From Pyrinomonadaceae bacterium (GTDB lineage Bacteria > Acidobacteriota > Blastocatellia > Pyrinomonadales > Pyrinomonadaceae): a stretch of DNA of 32,194 bases. The position numbers and the translations under genes are program-made. The stretch lies in contig JAUZFQ010000191.1 of assembly GCA_030838445.1 (NCBI GenBank), positions 1-32,194 on the forward strand, written 5' to 3'. Below the pieces are notes generated by a model. The model was not told where the DNA came from, ran no database searches, and saw nothing but the letters and a program-made list of their open reading frames with translations. Below are positions 23,177 to 32,030 of this stretch, piece by piece. The stretch's first letter is position 1; each line of letters starts with the position of its first letter.

Positions 23177-25363
23177 TCAGGCCGCCCCCTGCAAACGCTC
23201 CACGTCGAGAACGCCGGGGACGCCGCGCACCGCGCGGATGACTTTATCGAGATGCTTCACATCGAACACTTCGACCGTAACCTCGATGCGCCCGCGCTCG
23301 TCCGAAGCGACGGAGGCGCGCGCGTCGCGGATGCCGGTCTTCATGTCCGAGATCGCGCTCGTGATCCCGGCGATCATGCCGGTGCGGTTCTCCGTGACGG
23401 CGAGGAGTTTGACGGCGTAGGCGGCGTGCTCGCTTCGCCCTGCCCATTCGACGGCGACGATGCGTTCGGGGTTGACCATCAACTGCTGCACGTTCTTGCA
23501 ACGCTCGGCGTGGACGGCGACGCCCTTGCCGCGCGTGACGTAACCGATGATCGGCTCGCCGTGAACCGGGTTGCAGCAGCGTGCGCGCGCCACGAGCAGG
23601 TCGTCTATGCCACGCACGACGATGGCGTCGTCGCCGAGTCGGATGAGGCGTTTGACGGCCTGCACGCCCGTGCGCAGACGCGACTCCTTGCGCTCGTCCA
23701 GTTCGGCAAACTTTTCGGGGCCGAGGTATTTCGCGATGATGTTGCGCGAGGCGTGCTTGCCGTAACCGATGGCGGCGAGCAGATCGTCGGTGCGCCCGTA
23801 GCCGTACTCGCCCGCGATCTTCTTGAAGTCGCCGTCCGAGCCGTTGAGCAGTTTCTTGGTCGAGAGTTGGAAGCGCGCGGCCTCCTTCTCGAACAGTTTG
23901 CGCCCGATCTCGATTGATTCGGCGCGTTGCTGTTCGGCCACCCAGTGGCGCACGCGGTTGCGCGCCTTCGAGGTGACGACGAAGTTGAGCCAGTCGCGCG
24001 ACGGCGTGGAGTTCGGCGTGCGCATGATCTCCACCACGTCGCCGTTCTGGATGGCCGTGCGCAGGGGGACGATGCGGCCGTTGACGCGCGCGCCCGTGCA
24101 GGTGTTCCCGACCTCCGTGTGGATCATGTAGGCGAAGTCTACGGGGGTCGCGCCGCGCGGGAGTTGGATGATCTTGCCCATCGGCGTGAAGGCGTACACG
24201 TCGCGCGGGTAGAGATCGAGTTTGAGCGATTCGAGGAAGTCGCGCGAGTCCTTGACCTCCTGCGTCCACTCGACGAGCGAGCGCAACCACTGGAACGCCT
24301 GATCGTCTTCATGCGCGCCGCGCCGCCCCTCCTTGTACTTCCAGTGCGCCGCCACGCCCTCCTCGGCGATGCGGTGCATCTCCTCGGTGCGAATCTGCAC
24401 CTCGAAAGGCTGCCCCTCCCCACCGATGACGGAGGTGTGGAGCGACTGGTAGAGGTTTTCGCGCGGCGTCGCGATCCAATCTTTGAAGCGACCGGGGAGC
24501 GGCCGCCACAAGTTGTGGATGACGCCGAGCGCGGCGTAACAGTAGCGCACCTCGTTCGGCAGGATGACGCGCGCGGCGACCAGATCGTAGACCTGATCGA
24601 GTTCGATCTTCTGCCGCCGCAGTTTCTTCCAGATCGAGTAGAGACGTTTGACGCGCCCCTCGATGAGGATGAAAGGCACGTCGGCCGCGCGGAGTTTCTC
24701 CTCGATGCGGGCAGTGGTCGAGTGGAGAAAGTTTTCGTGCTCGGCGCGACGCTGTTCGAGTTGGGCGGCGAGCGCGCGGTAGTCTTCGGGGTGGAGGTGC
24801 TGGAAGGCGAGGTCTTCGAGTTCGCTGCGGAGTTTGCCCATGCCGAGGCGGTGGGCGATGGGGGCGAAGATGTCGAGCGTCTCCTGCGCGATGCGCTGCC
24901 GCTTTTCCGGTTTCAGAAAGTGGAGCGTGCGCATGTTGTGAAGGCGGTCGGCGAGTTTGACGAGGACGACGCGCACGTCGTCAATCATCGCCAGAAGCAT
25001 CTTGCGCACGTTCTCGGCCTGCTGCACCTCTTTCGACTGGTTGCTGATCTGCGCGATCTTCGTCAACCCCTCGACGAGGTGCGCGACCTCTTCGCCGAAA
25101 TACTCGCGGATCGTCGCCGGTTCGACGAGCGTGTCTTCCACCACGTCGTGCAGGAGTCCGGTGGCGACGGAAACTTCGTCGAGCCGCATGTCGGCCAGAA
25201 TGTTAGCGACTTCGAGCGGGTGGACGAGGTACGGCTCGCCGGAGGCGCGCGTCTGCCCCTTGTGCTCGCGCGCTGAAAAGAAGTAGGCGCGCCGGAGCAT
25301 GTCCAAGTCGGCCTGCGGGTGATTGCGGCCGACCTTCTCGACGATTTCCTCGATGCGAATCAT
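23177..25363 (-). CDS. RelA/SpoT-type (p)ppGpp synthetase/hydrolase
   Basis: A 728-residue stringent-response enzyme. The HD hydrolase domain (about 40-190) has HPLEVANILADM, LLHDVVEDT and KLADRLHNMRTL. The synthetase domain (about 230-350) has GRVKRLYSIWKKL, GRFKDWIATPRENLYQSLHT and EVQIRTEEMHRIAEEGVAAHW. Then come a TGS domain (VYAFTPMGKIIQLPRGATPVDFAY), a helical and zinc-finger-like region, and a C-terminal ACT domain (about 645-725). An intact HD motif suggests a bifunctional Rel. The ATG at 25363 (MIRIEEIVEKV) fits the family. An upstream TTG extension would be read from repeat sequence. No SD is present, because a heptamer array ends eight bases upstream. Confidence 0.95.
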   Translation of the reverse strand: MIRIEEIVEKVGRNHPQADLDMLRRAYFFSAREHKGQTRASGEPYLVHPLEVANILADMRLDEVSVATGLLHDVVEDTLVEPATIREYFGEEVAHLVEGLTKIAQISNQSKEVQQAENVRKMLLAMIDDVRVVLVKLADRLHNMRTLHFLKPEKRQRIAQETLDIFAPIAHRLGMGKLRSELEDLAFQHLHPEDYRALAAQLEQRRAEHENFLHSTTARIEEKLRAADVPFILIEGRVKRLYSIWKKLRRQKIELDQVYDLVAARVILPNEVRYCYAALGVIHNLWRPLPGRFKDWIATPRENLYQSLHTSVIGGEGQPFEVQIRTEEMHRIAEEGVAAHWKYKEGRRGAHEDDQAFQWLRSLVEWTQEVKDSRDFLESLKLDLYPRDVYAFTPMGKIIQLPRGATPVDFAYMIHTEVGNTCTGARVNGRIVPLRTAIQNGDVVEIMRTPNSTPSRDWLNFVVTSKARNRVRHWVAEQQRAESIEIGRKLFEKEAARFQLSTKKLLNGSDGDFKKIAGEYGYGRTDDLLAAIGYGKHASRNIIAKYLGPEKFAELDERKESRLRTGVQAVKRLIRLGDDAIVVRGIDDLLVARARCCNPVHGEPIIGYVTRGKGVAVHAERCKNVQQLMVNPERIVAVEWAGRSEHAAYAVKLLAVTENRTGMIAGITSAISDMKTGIRDARASVASDERGRIEVTVEVFDVKHLDKVIRAVRGVPGVLDVERLQGAA

Positions 25364-25370
25364 AAGCACT

Positions 25371-25447
25371 GGTGAACGGTCAATGGTCAATGGTCAATGG
25401 AAAGAACACTGCTTTCTCTATTCACCATTCACCATTGACCATTCACT
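25371..25447. repeat. Heptamer hairpin, GGTSAAT family (TPR/Rel junction)
   Basis: The left arm 25371-25400 has GGTGAAC, GGTCAAT, GGTCAAT and GGTCAAT. The right arm 25420-25447 is complementary except for C/G exchanges at the S position. The loop has AAAGAACACTGCTTT. It lies immediately before the Rel start codon. Confidence 0.85.
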
Positions 25448-25456
25448 GATAAGAAT

Positions 25457-25490
25457 AGGTGATGCCCGACGCGAAAGTCGAGCATCACCT
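25457..25490 (-). terminator. Hairpin, probable terminator of the TonB/TPR operon
   Basis: AGGTGATGC (25457-25465) pairs with GCATCACCT (25482-25490), with an inner CGAC/GTCG stem. On the minus strand it follows the TPR gene stop by about 80 bases, and ATTCTTATC comes after. The U-tract is weak. Confidence 0.55.
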
Positions 25491-25569
25491 GCGTGTGTTG
25501 CAGCGGAAGTTTAGGAAGACGCGGCCGGGCGTCGGAGTCTCGGCGCGGCCGTTCGCGCGTTCGCGCGCC

Positions 25570-26430
25570 CTAGCTAGAGGCGGGCGACTTGGACGCCTTG
25601 GCCTTCTCTTCCTCCTCTTTCTTGCGTTTGTTTTCTTCGCTCAGTTGCGAAGTCTTCTGCTGGGCGGCGGCGGACTGCTTCTGGTATTCAGCCTTCTTGT
25701 CGTTGTTGCCTTCCATCTCGGCCAGCTTGGTGAGTTCCAACAACAGGTTCGTCTTGTACGACCACGCCTGTTCGCTGTTCGGGTCGAGGGCGACGGCGCG
25801 CTCGGCCAGCGCCATGCCGTCGTTGACGCACTTCATGGCCTTGTCGAAGTCGGCCTGCTCCTTCGGCTTCTTGTACTGGATGATGGCCTTGCCGTCCTTC
25901 ATCACGGTCTGCTTGTTGTCCTTCTGCTCCGTGATGGTGTAGGAGCAGTTCCACTCTTTGCTCGCCATCAGCGTGTAGGCCTGCGACCGTTTGACTTCCG
26001 GGATTGACCCCATCTCGGCGCGCGCCGTAAGCCATTGCCGCGCCTGCTGCTCGTCCTTGAGTTGGCCGAAGAGATAGATGACGGCGTTGTAGGCTTCGTC
26101 GTTGCCCTGATCGGACTTCAACACTTCCTCGTAAGCCTTGATCGCGCGGCGCGCCTTCTCGACGTTCTCCGGCGCTTCGACGCCGGGGCGATACTGCGCG
26201 TGGATCGAACGCGCGATGAAGAAACGCGCGTTGCGCTGTTCGGGGTTGAGCCGCAGAGACTCTTCAAAGTGCCCCTGTGCCTCGGCGAATCTGCCGGCCT
26301 TGTAGGCGCGCGCGCCTTCGTTCAACTGATTCTTGGCGCGAATGCTGTTGACCATGCCGCACCCGGCGGAACCGAACGCCGCCAGCAAGACCAACATTAT
26401 CAAGGTGGTTCTCGACTGAGAGAGTTTCAT
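25570..26430 (-). CDS. TPR-repeat lipoprotein of the TonB cluster
   Basis: A 286-residue lipoprotein. The signal peptide ends in lipobox GSAGC (Cys24). TPR-like helical repeats follow: NEGARAYKAGRFAEAQGHFEESLRLNP (about 37-63), a second unit around KAIKAYEEVLKSD and a third around AVALDPNSEQAWSYK (about 220-235). The C-terminus (about 245-286) is a Lys/Glu/Gln-rich coiled coil. No enzyme signature. GGGAG precedes the ATG. A longer frame to 26493 lacks an SD and adds residues ahead of the signal. Its place behind two exbD genes suggests a role in TonB-dependent transport. Confidence 0.85.
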   Translation of the reverse strand: MKLSQSRTTLIMLVLLAAFGSAGCGMVNSIRAKNQLNEGARAYKAGRFAEAQGHFEESLRLNPEQRNARFFIARSIHAQYRPGVEAPENVEKARRAIKAYEEVLKSDQGNDEAYNAVIYLFGQLKDEQQARQWLTARAEMGSIPEVKRSQAYTLMASKEWNCSYTITEQKDNKQTVMKDGKAIIQYKKPKEQADFDKAMKCVNDGMALAERAVALDPNSEQAWSYKTNLLLELTKLAEMEGNNDKKAEYQKQSAAAQQKTSQLSEENKRKKEEEEKAKASKSPASS

Positions 26431-26541
26431 CTGTTTAATGACTCCCGAAGGGATTTTGTACACGATTAAGGTAACAGGTAGCGCGAATGGCAAGCGGCGT
26501 CAATAATATTCGTCGCTTGCCATTCACCGAATGTTCAAACT

Positions 26542-27039
26542 TCACTGCGCCAGATCGTCAATCTGCAACCCGATGGGATTTCCGCCCGCACCCTTGATCG
26601 CGTCAATGACCTTCACTACCTCGATGTACTTCAACGAACGCGGGGCTTTGACGAAGACGGCTTTCGCGATGCGGTCTGCTTCCGGCAAATCAATGCGGGT
26701 CTCTTTACCCGGCTCATAAGCGCGGTTGGCAAGCCGCTCTTTAAAGATTTGCGTGAGCTTGGTGCTCAGCGGGCCGGTGTCGTTCGTCGCCCCGGCGCTG
26801 TCCAAGTTCAGTTTCAGCGAGAGATCACTCTCAATCGAGACGACCAGCGTGAGCGGGTTCGGCTTAATCGGTTCGGTGCTCGGCGGCGGTTCGCTCGGCA
26901 CCAGCGCTTTGAAGCGGGTCGGCTTGAGCGGCGTAATCACCATGAAGATGATCAGCAGCACCAGCAACACGTCAATCAAAGGAGTAACGTTGATGTAAGG
27001 GACGGCTCTCGAACCACCGCCTCCTCCTCCCATTGCCAT
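26542..27039 (-). CDS. exbD: ExbD/TolR-family biopolymer transport protein (second copy)
   Basis: A 165-residue ExbD-type protein of the energy-transducing complex that uses proton motive force to drive TonB. A short Gly-rich cytoplasmic N-terminus precedes YINVTPLIDVLLVLLIIFMVI, a single membrane helix with the conserved proton-pathway Asp23. The periplasmic part (about 45-165) ends in a typical IEVVKVIDAIKGAGGNPIGLQ. GGAGG lies upstream. It is one of two adjacent, divergent-in-sequence copies. Confidence 0.92.
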   Translation of the reverse strand: MAMGGGGGGSRAVPYINVTPLIDVLLVLLIIFMVITPLKPTRFKALVPSEPPPSTEPIKPNPLTLVVSIESDLSLKLNLDSAGATNDTGPLSTKLTQIFKERLANRAYEPGKETRIDLPEADRIAKAVFVKAPRSLKYIEVVKVIDAIKGAGGNPIGLQIDDLAQ

Positions 27040-27129
27040 AATCTAAAATCCTCCACTGCAAGAAGTCGCTGCCCGGCCGGGCTATGTCCGGCGCGCACGC
27101 CGAAATCACATGACGTCACCGCCGCCTTT

Positions 27130-27597
<468 letters not shown>

Positions 27598-27714
27598 AAT
27601 TCACTCTCCTCAATTCAACCGCTTCCCGCGCACGCGCTCCCGCTCGTCATCTGAGGCAGGAGCGCGTCAACAGAACTTCACGAGCGCGCAGGTTCTAAAG
27701 TCACCTTAATCACC

Positions 27715-28500
27715 TTACGGATTCAGGCGGCGCGTGCGTTGCTTCAGGAAATAGTCAATGAGTTCGGAAGCCGAGTTGTCCATCTCGATGATGAAGCCGT
27801 CAACCTTGCCCGTGAAGTAGTTGAACACCCACACGGCGGGCACGGCCACGGCGAGACCGAGAGCCGTCGTCAGCAACGCTTCGGCGATACCGCCCGCGAC
27901 CGCGCCGATACCTGCCGATTCCGCATTCTTCATGCCGGTGAAGGCCGAGATGATGCCGAACACCGTGCCGAACAGCCCGACGAACGGGGCGGTCGAACCG
28001 ATGGTCGCCAAGCCCGACAGGCCGCGCCGGAACTCCGCGCTCTTGATGGCGATGGCGCGTTGCAGCGCACGCTTCGAGGCATCAACTTCCTCGCCGGAAA
28101 TTTCCGCCGACTGTTCGTGCGCGCGAAACTCTTGCAACCCGGCGTTGACCACCATCGCGAGGTGCGACTTCTTGTGCTTGTCGCTGATGTTGATCGCCTC
28201 TTCGATCCGGTCGTTCTTCAACGCCTGCGCCACGCGCGGCGCGAACTCGCGCGACTGCGCCTTGGCCGCGCGGTAGGTCAGGAAACGCTCGACCATCACC
28301 GCAATGGAATACATAGACATGATGAGCAAGATGACGATGACGCCGATGGCGACAGGGCCAAGGTTCTTGATCATCTCGGTCATGGTGAAAGCGTTGGCCG
28401 TCGCATTAGCAGCCTCGCTGCCCCCGCCCGCTGCTTCTTGAAACAGAAAGGCGAAGAAGCCAAGAAACTGGGTGGCAAGCAAACTCATTGAAATTGTCAC
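27715..28500 (-). CDS. exbB: MotA/TolQ/ExbB proton channel family protein
   Basis: A 261-residue ExbB/TolQ-type protein, the channel partner of ExbD. Three hydrophobic segments are visible: about 40-65 (LGPVAIGVIVILLIMSMYSI), 156-185 (STAPFVGLFGTVFGIISAF) and 200-225 (ALLTTALGLAVAVPAVWVFNY). The cytoplasmic loop lies between the first two. The chosen GTG at 28500 is seven bases after GGAGGG. An ATG four codons later is an alternative. It lies between tonB and the two exbD genes. Confidence 0.93.
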   Translation of the reverse strand: MTISMSLLATQFLGFFAFLFQEAAGGGSEAANATANAFTMTEMIKNLGPVAIGVIVILLIMSMYSIAVMVERFLTYRAAKAQSREFAPRVAQALKNDRIEEAINISDKHKKSHLAMVVNAGLQEFRAHEQSAEISGEEVDASKRALQRAIAIKSAEFRRGLSGLATIGSTAPFVGLFGTVFGIISAFTGMKNAESAGIGAVAGGIAEALLTTALGLAVAVPAVWVFNYFTGKVDGFIIEMDNSASELIDYFLKQRTRRLNP

Positions 28501-28631
28501 GATAGAACCCTCCACAAATTTTCGGATGCACTATAGCGAGAGCGCGAATGTGCCAGCGCCGGAAAGGGGAAAGCGGCGTTTAATGGAAACCCGCAACGCG
28601 CCCGATATCCCGACCGTGGGTCGCACCCAAT

Positions 28632-29462
28632 TTAGTTCAAGACAAAGTTGTAAGTAATGACGCCGTTTACCTTCACCGGCTGCCCCGACAGGAGCGTCGG
28701 CGAGAAGCGCGCCTGATAGGCCGCCTGCACCGCTGCCTGTTGCAGCAGCGGGTGGCCGCCGGCCGCGCGTGCCGAAATCACCTTGCCCGATTCGTCCACG
28801 GTGACTTGCACCGTGACCGTGCCGGAGGCGCGTGCGGCCTTGGCGATGGGCGGGTAAGCGGGCTGCGGCTTGCTGATCGCTTTGCCGTTCAAGACGCCGC
28901 CTGAGATAGGCGCGCGGGGCTTCGGCACGGGCGTCGGCGTCGCCTTCGGCGGCGGCGCAGGCTCCGGGTCGTCGTTGCTGACCACGACGGGCGCGCCTCC
29001 GCCCCCACCCACGCCGCCCGCGCCGGGGCCGACCGGGCCGATGGGGCCGGTGTTACCGCCGACCGGATCGGTGTTCGACGAGCCGCGCACAGCCCCGCCC
29101 GGCGGAACGGGCGGAACTTTACTCGCCACAGCGGAAACCTTCTCCGGCACTTTGGTCGGGTCGAGCGCGCTGGCGACGAACTCCGTGCGGGTCGCGACCT
29201 GACGGTCGGGCGTCGCTTCGGCGGGCTTCGCCTCGGCGGGCTTGTCCGGCTGCTCCTCCGGTTGATTCTGGACGGGGACGGGTGCCACCATCGTCATCAA
29301 CTCAAGGTTGTCGCTCGGCAAACTCTCGTTATAGAGATAGACGCTGAGGACGCCGAGAGCCAGCAGGATCACCGCGTAGATGGCAAACGTCCCAAGAAAA
29401 AACGAGCCTTTCCGCGCAAGATCGTCCTTGTGCGAACCAGACTCTACCAGACTATCGAACAT
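28632..29462 (-). CDS. tonB: TonB-family energy transducer
   Basis: A 276-residue TonB. A cytoplasmic stretch (1-20), one membrane helix (about 21-44, FFLGTFAIYAVILLALGVLSV), then a long periplasmic Pro/Ala/Gly-rich linker (about 60-185), including a GGVGGGGG run. The C-terminal TonB domain covers about 190-276 (ISKPQPAYPPIAKAARASGTVTVQV). It would link the inner-membrane ExbB/ExbD motor to outer-membrane receptors. GGGAGGAG lies directly before the ATG. It is the first gene of the cluster. Confidence 0.93.
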   Translation of the reverse strand: MFDSLVESGSHKDDLARKGSFFLGTFAIYAVILLALGVLSVYLYNESLPSDNLELMTMVAPVPVQNQPEEQPDKPAEAKPAEATPDRQVATRTEFVASALDPTKVPEKVSAVASKVPPVPPGGAVRGSSNTDPVGGNTGPIGPVGPGAGGVGGGGGAPVVVSNDDPEPAPPPKATPTPVPKPRAPISGGVLNGKAISKPQPAYPPIAKAARASGTVTVQVTVDESGKVISARAAGGHPLLQQAAVQAAYQARFSPTLLSGQPVKVNGVITYNFVLN

Positions 29463-29888
29463 CTTTTTCTCCTCCCACTTCCGGTGCCAATGGATCAGGG
29501 GCGTGAAATATCAATTCATTAGATGCCTTTGAGAAACATTATGTTCCCAAACGTCGTCCGTCACGCGAAACGTACCCGTAGATTAAATTGAAAACTTAAA
29601 ATTTATAGCGGGGGTAGCAGCAGCGGGTAGGCACGACGCGAGCGCGCACCGTTAACTTTCACACACGCCGCGCGGGGAAACAGATCGGCCTACCGACCAC
29701 TTTCGGCAAACATCCATAATCACGCATCACCGTCAGCGACACGAATGCGACCGGACGGGAGCGTTCTTATGTAAGCTATTAAATTGGGCCAGCAACGCGC
29801 TCAGTCTATGTCGCCATGCCCGCCCAAGTCAAGCGCAAAATCTTTTCGTTAACGCGCGCTTGAGCCGCCGGAGAGGGCGCGCCGAACG
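29463..29888. other. Intergenic region upstream of tonB
   Basis: No gene seen. It must contain the tonB operon promoter, which reads to lower coordinates, and the secF transcript end. One candidate promoter is at 29803-29832. A run of AT-rich sequence occurs near 29580-29615. No strong terminator hairpin was found behind secF, and no heptamer array. Confidence 0.45.
29803..29832 (-). promoter_or_regulatory. Weak candidate promoter for tonB operon
   Basis: On the minus strand TTGACT (29832-29827), an 18-base spacer and TAGACT (29808-29803). It would give a leader of about 330 bases, which is long, so it may be fortuitous. Confidence 0.3.
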
Positions 29889-30938
29889 TCAGGAACGCGC
29901 CGTGCGTTGCGACCCGCGCGCGGGCGACTTGCGCGTCGTCGCAACGCGACCGCTGCCCGCGCCGCCGGACGAGACCGCGCCGCCCGCCGGGGCGACCGTC
30001 GTGCGCTTTGCGGGTTCGAGACGCTGCTGGAACCAGACCATCAGCGGCGTGGCGATGGCGATGGTCGAGTAGGTGCCGACGATGATGCCGATAAAGAGCG
30101 CGAGCGAGAAGCCGCGCAGTACGTCGCCGCCGAAGACCACCATGGCGAGGACGGAGAAGAAGACCAGCCCGGCCGTGATGACCGTGCGCGAGAGCGTCTG
30201 GTTGATCGCCTCGTTCGTCAGATCGTAGAGCGAGGTGCGGCGGTGCAGGCGCAAATTTTCGCGGATGCGGTCGAAGGTGACGATGGTGTCATTGACCGAG
30301 AAGCCGACGAGCGTCAGGAGCGCGGCGATGACGGTCAGGTCAATCTCCCACTGCATGATCGAGAAGATGCCGAGCGTGACGAGCACGTCGTGGAAGACGG
30401 TGATGACGGCCGCCGCGCCGTAAGTCCACTCGAAGCGCGAGCCGATGTAGAGCAGGACGCCGACGAGCGCGAGCAGCGTGACGGCGATGGCCTGATTGCG
30501 CAGCGCGCGCCCGGCCGCCGGACTAACGGCGTCGGTCTTGCTGGGCTTCGTCCCGAACGCGGCCAGCGCCTCGTTCGTCTTCGCCTGCCCGGCGTCCACC
30601 TGCGCCTGCTCCTGCGCCTGCTCGCCGCTACCCTGCTGCGGCACTTTAATCAACACTTCGTTCGGCTTATCGGTTGACTGCACGATTGCGCCCTGCACGC
30701 CCTTCTGTGCCAGCGCGTCGCGAATGGCGTCGTCCGACGGCCGCTGGTCGAAGGCCACCGTCATCACCGTGCCGGCCTTGAAGTCCACGCCGAGGTTGAA
30801 AGCGTCCGTGCCGCCGGGCACAAGCTGGCGCGTAACGGCCGAACCCAAGCCCGCCAACATCAGGATCGCCGAGAAAAAGAGCCAGTAACGACGCTGCGCG
30901 AGCCAATCAATTTTTACGTTATGAAGAAGTCGAATCAT
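29889..30938 (-). CDS. secF: Protein translocase subunit SecF
   Basis: A 349-residue SecF, part of the SecDF complex that uses proton motive force to pull proteins across the membrane. The N-terminal helix is followed by FNLGVDFKAGTVMTVAF (the SecF signature near residue 50), a periplasmic domain (about 50-130) and five further helices. VGFSVNDTIVTFDRIREN is the conserved helix pair. The C-terminus is basic and low-complexity. No secD is adjacent: upstream is arginase. The ATG at 30938 gives the conserved start but has no SD, because a heptamer array ends about 12 bases upstream. Confidence 0.95.
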   Translation of the reverse strand: MIRLLHNVKIDWLAQRRYWLFFSAILMLAGLGSAVTRQLVPGGTDAFNLGVDFKAGTVMTVAFDQRPSDDAIRDALAQKGVQGAIVQSTDKPNEVLIKVPQQGSGEQAQEQAQVDAGQAKTNEALAAFGTKPSKTDAVSPAAGRALRNQAIAVTLLALVGVLLYIGSRFEWTYGAAAVITVFHDVLVTLGIFSIMQWEIDLTVIAALLTLVGFSVNDTIVTFDRIRENLRLHRRTSLYDLTNEAINQTLSRTVITAGLVFFSVLAMVVFGGDVLRGFSLALFIGIIVGTYSTIAIATPLMVWFQQRLEPAKRTTVAPAGGAVSSGGAGSGRVATTRKSPARGSQRTARS

Positions 30939-30950
30939 AGCTTTTAATAA

Positions 30951-31037
30951 AGTGACAGGTGACGGGTGACAGTTGACAGGTAAGAACAAAACAGTTTTTT
31001 TTTTCATCCTGTCACCTGTCACCCGTCACCTGTCACT
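30951..31037. repeat. Heptamer hairpin, GTGACRR family (arginase/secF junction)
   Basis: The arms 30951-30980 and 31008-31037 are complementary with one mismatch in 30, and units GTGACAG, GTGACGG and GTGACAG. The loop holds AACAAAACAGTTTTTTTTTT. The arginase stop codon (31037-31039) overlaps the arm by one base. Confidence 0.93.
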
Positions 31038-32002
31038 CAAAGTATTGTTTTCCCCATGGCCGAGAGGATGAGCTCGACGCCGAGTTCCGCCGTGCGGTGG
31101 TTGATGTCGAGGGCGGTGTTGATTTCGACCACCTCGAAGGCGATCATGCCGCCCGCTTCAGCGATCTTCTCCAGCGCCAGATGCGACTCGCGGTACGTCA
31201 GACCGCCGCGCACGACCGTACCCGAACCCGGCGCGACGACCGGGTCGAGCGCGTCAACATCGAGCGTCACGTAGTAGCCGCCCGGAGCTTGCCGGGCAAT
31301 CGCAATCGCTTCGTCAATGCACACGCTCATCCCGCGTTCGTCGAGTTCGCGCATGGTGAAGAAGCGTATGCCGAGCTTGCGGATCAACTCGCGTTCGGCC
31401 GGGTCGAGGTCGCGCGCGCCGATGTGCGCGCAAAAGCGCGGGTCGAGTTTGGGCGAGAAGCCGGCGATGTGCGTCAGTTCCGGCGCACCGTAGCCGAGCA
31501 GCGCGGCGAGCGGCATGCCGTGGACGTGGCCGGACAGAGTCGTCTCCGGCGTGTTCATGTCCGCGTGGGCGTCGAACCAGATGAGGCCGATCTGTTGCTG
31601 CCGTTCGTGAAAGATGGAGGCCGCGCCCGCAATCGAGCCCGCGGCGATGGAATGATCGCCGCCCAGGACGATGGGAAACTCGCCCGCGCGCATCACGCGC
31701 TGCATCTCCGCCGCGAGTTCTTCGCAAGCGATGCTGATCTCGCGCAGATACTTCGCTTTGTCCTGCGGCGCGGCGATGGTCGTCGGTCGCTCAAGACGCA
31801 TGTCGCCGAGATCGCGCACTTCATAACCGAGCAGGGCGAGCCGCTGATTGAGACGCGCGACGCGCATCGCCGCCGGACCGAGGTCGACGCCCGCCGTGCC
31901 CGCGCCGAAGCTGAGCGGCACGCCGATGATCGAGACGCGCCGCCCTTCTCCCGGTTGGAGATTTATCAGAGAAGATTTCGTCTGGTCACTTAAAGCCGAC
32001 AT
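31037..32002 (-). CDS. rocF: Arginase
   Basis: A 321-residue ureohydrolase that splits arginine to ornithine and urea with a binuclear manganese centre. The metal motifs are all present: GGDHS near 113, DAHADMN near 143 (with the SGHVHGMPLA loop) and LDVDALDP near 245. The C-terminal AFEVVEINTALD follows. The SFGAGTAGVDLGPAAMR start and PLAALLGYG region fit arginase better than agmatinase. The symbol follows common usage. No arginine catabolic genes are adjacent. Confidence 0.93.
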   Translation of the reverse strand: MSALSDQTKSSLINLQPGEGRRVSIIGVPLSFGAGTAGVDLGPAAMRVARLNQRLALLGYEVRDLGDMRLERPTTIAAPQDKAKYLREISIACEELAAEMQRVMRAGEFPIVLGGDHSIAAGSIAGAASIFHERQQQIGLIWFDAHADMNTPETTLSGHVHGMPLAALLGYGAPELTHIAGFSPKLDPRFCAHIGARDLDPAERELIRKLGIRFFTMRELDERGMSVCIDEAIAIARQAPGGYYVTLDVDALDPVVAPGSGTVVRGGLTYRESHLALEKIAEAGGMIAFEVVEINTALDINHRTAELGVELILSAMGKTIL

Positions 32003-32030
32003 AATGCTCCGAACAGCGCCTGCGCACTCG

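Noticed and set aside
23244-24290. Long antisense open frames inside rel and other genes
   Set aside because: They are shadows in GC-rich genes, with Arg/Ala/His-rich translations that resemble no family.
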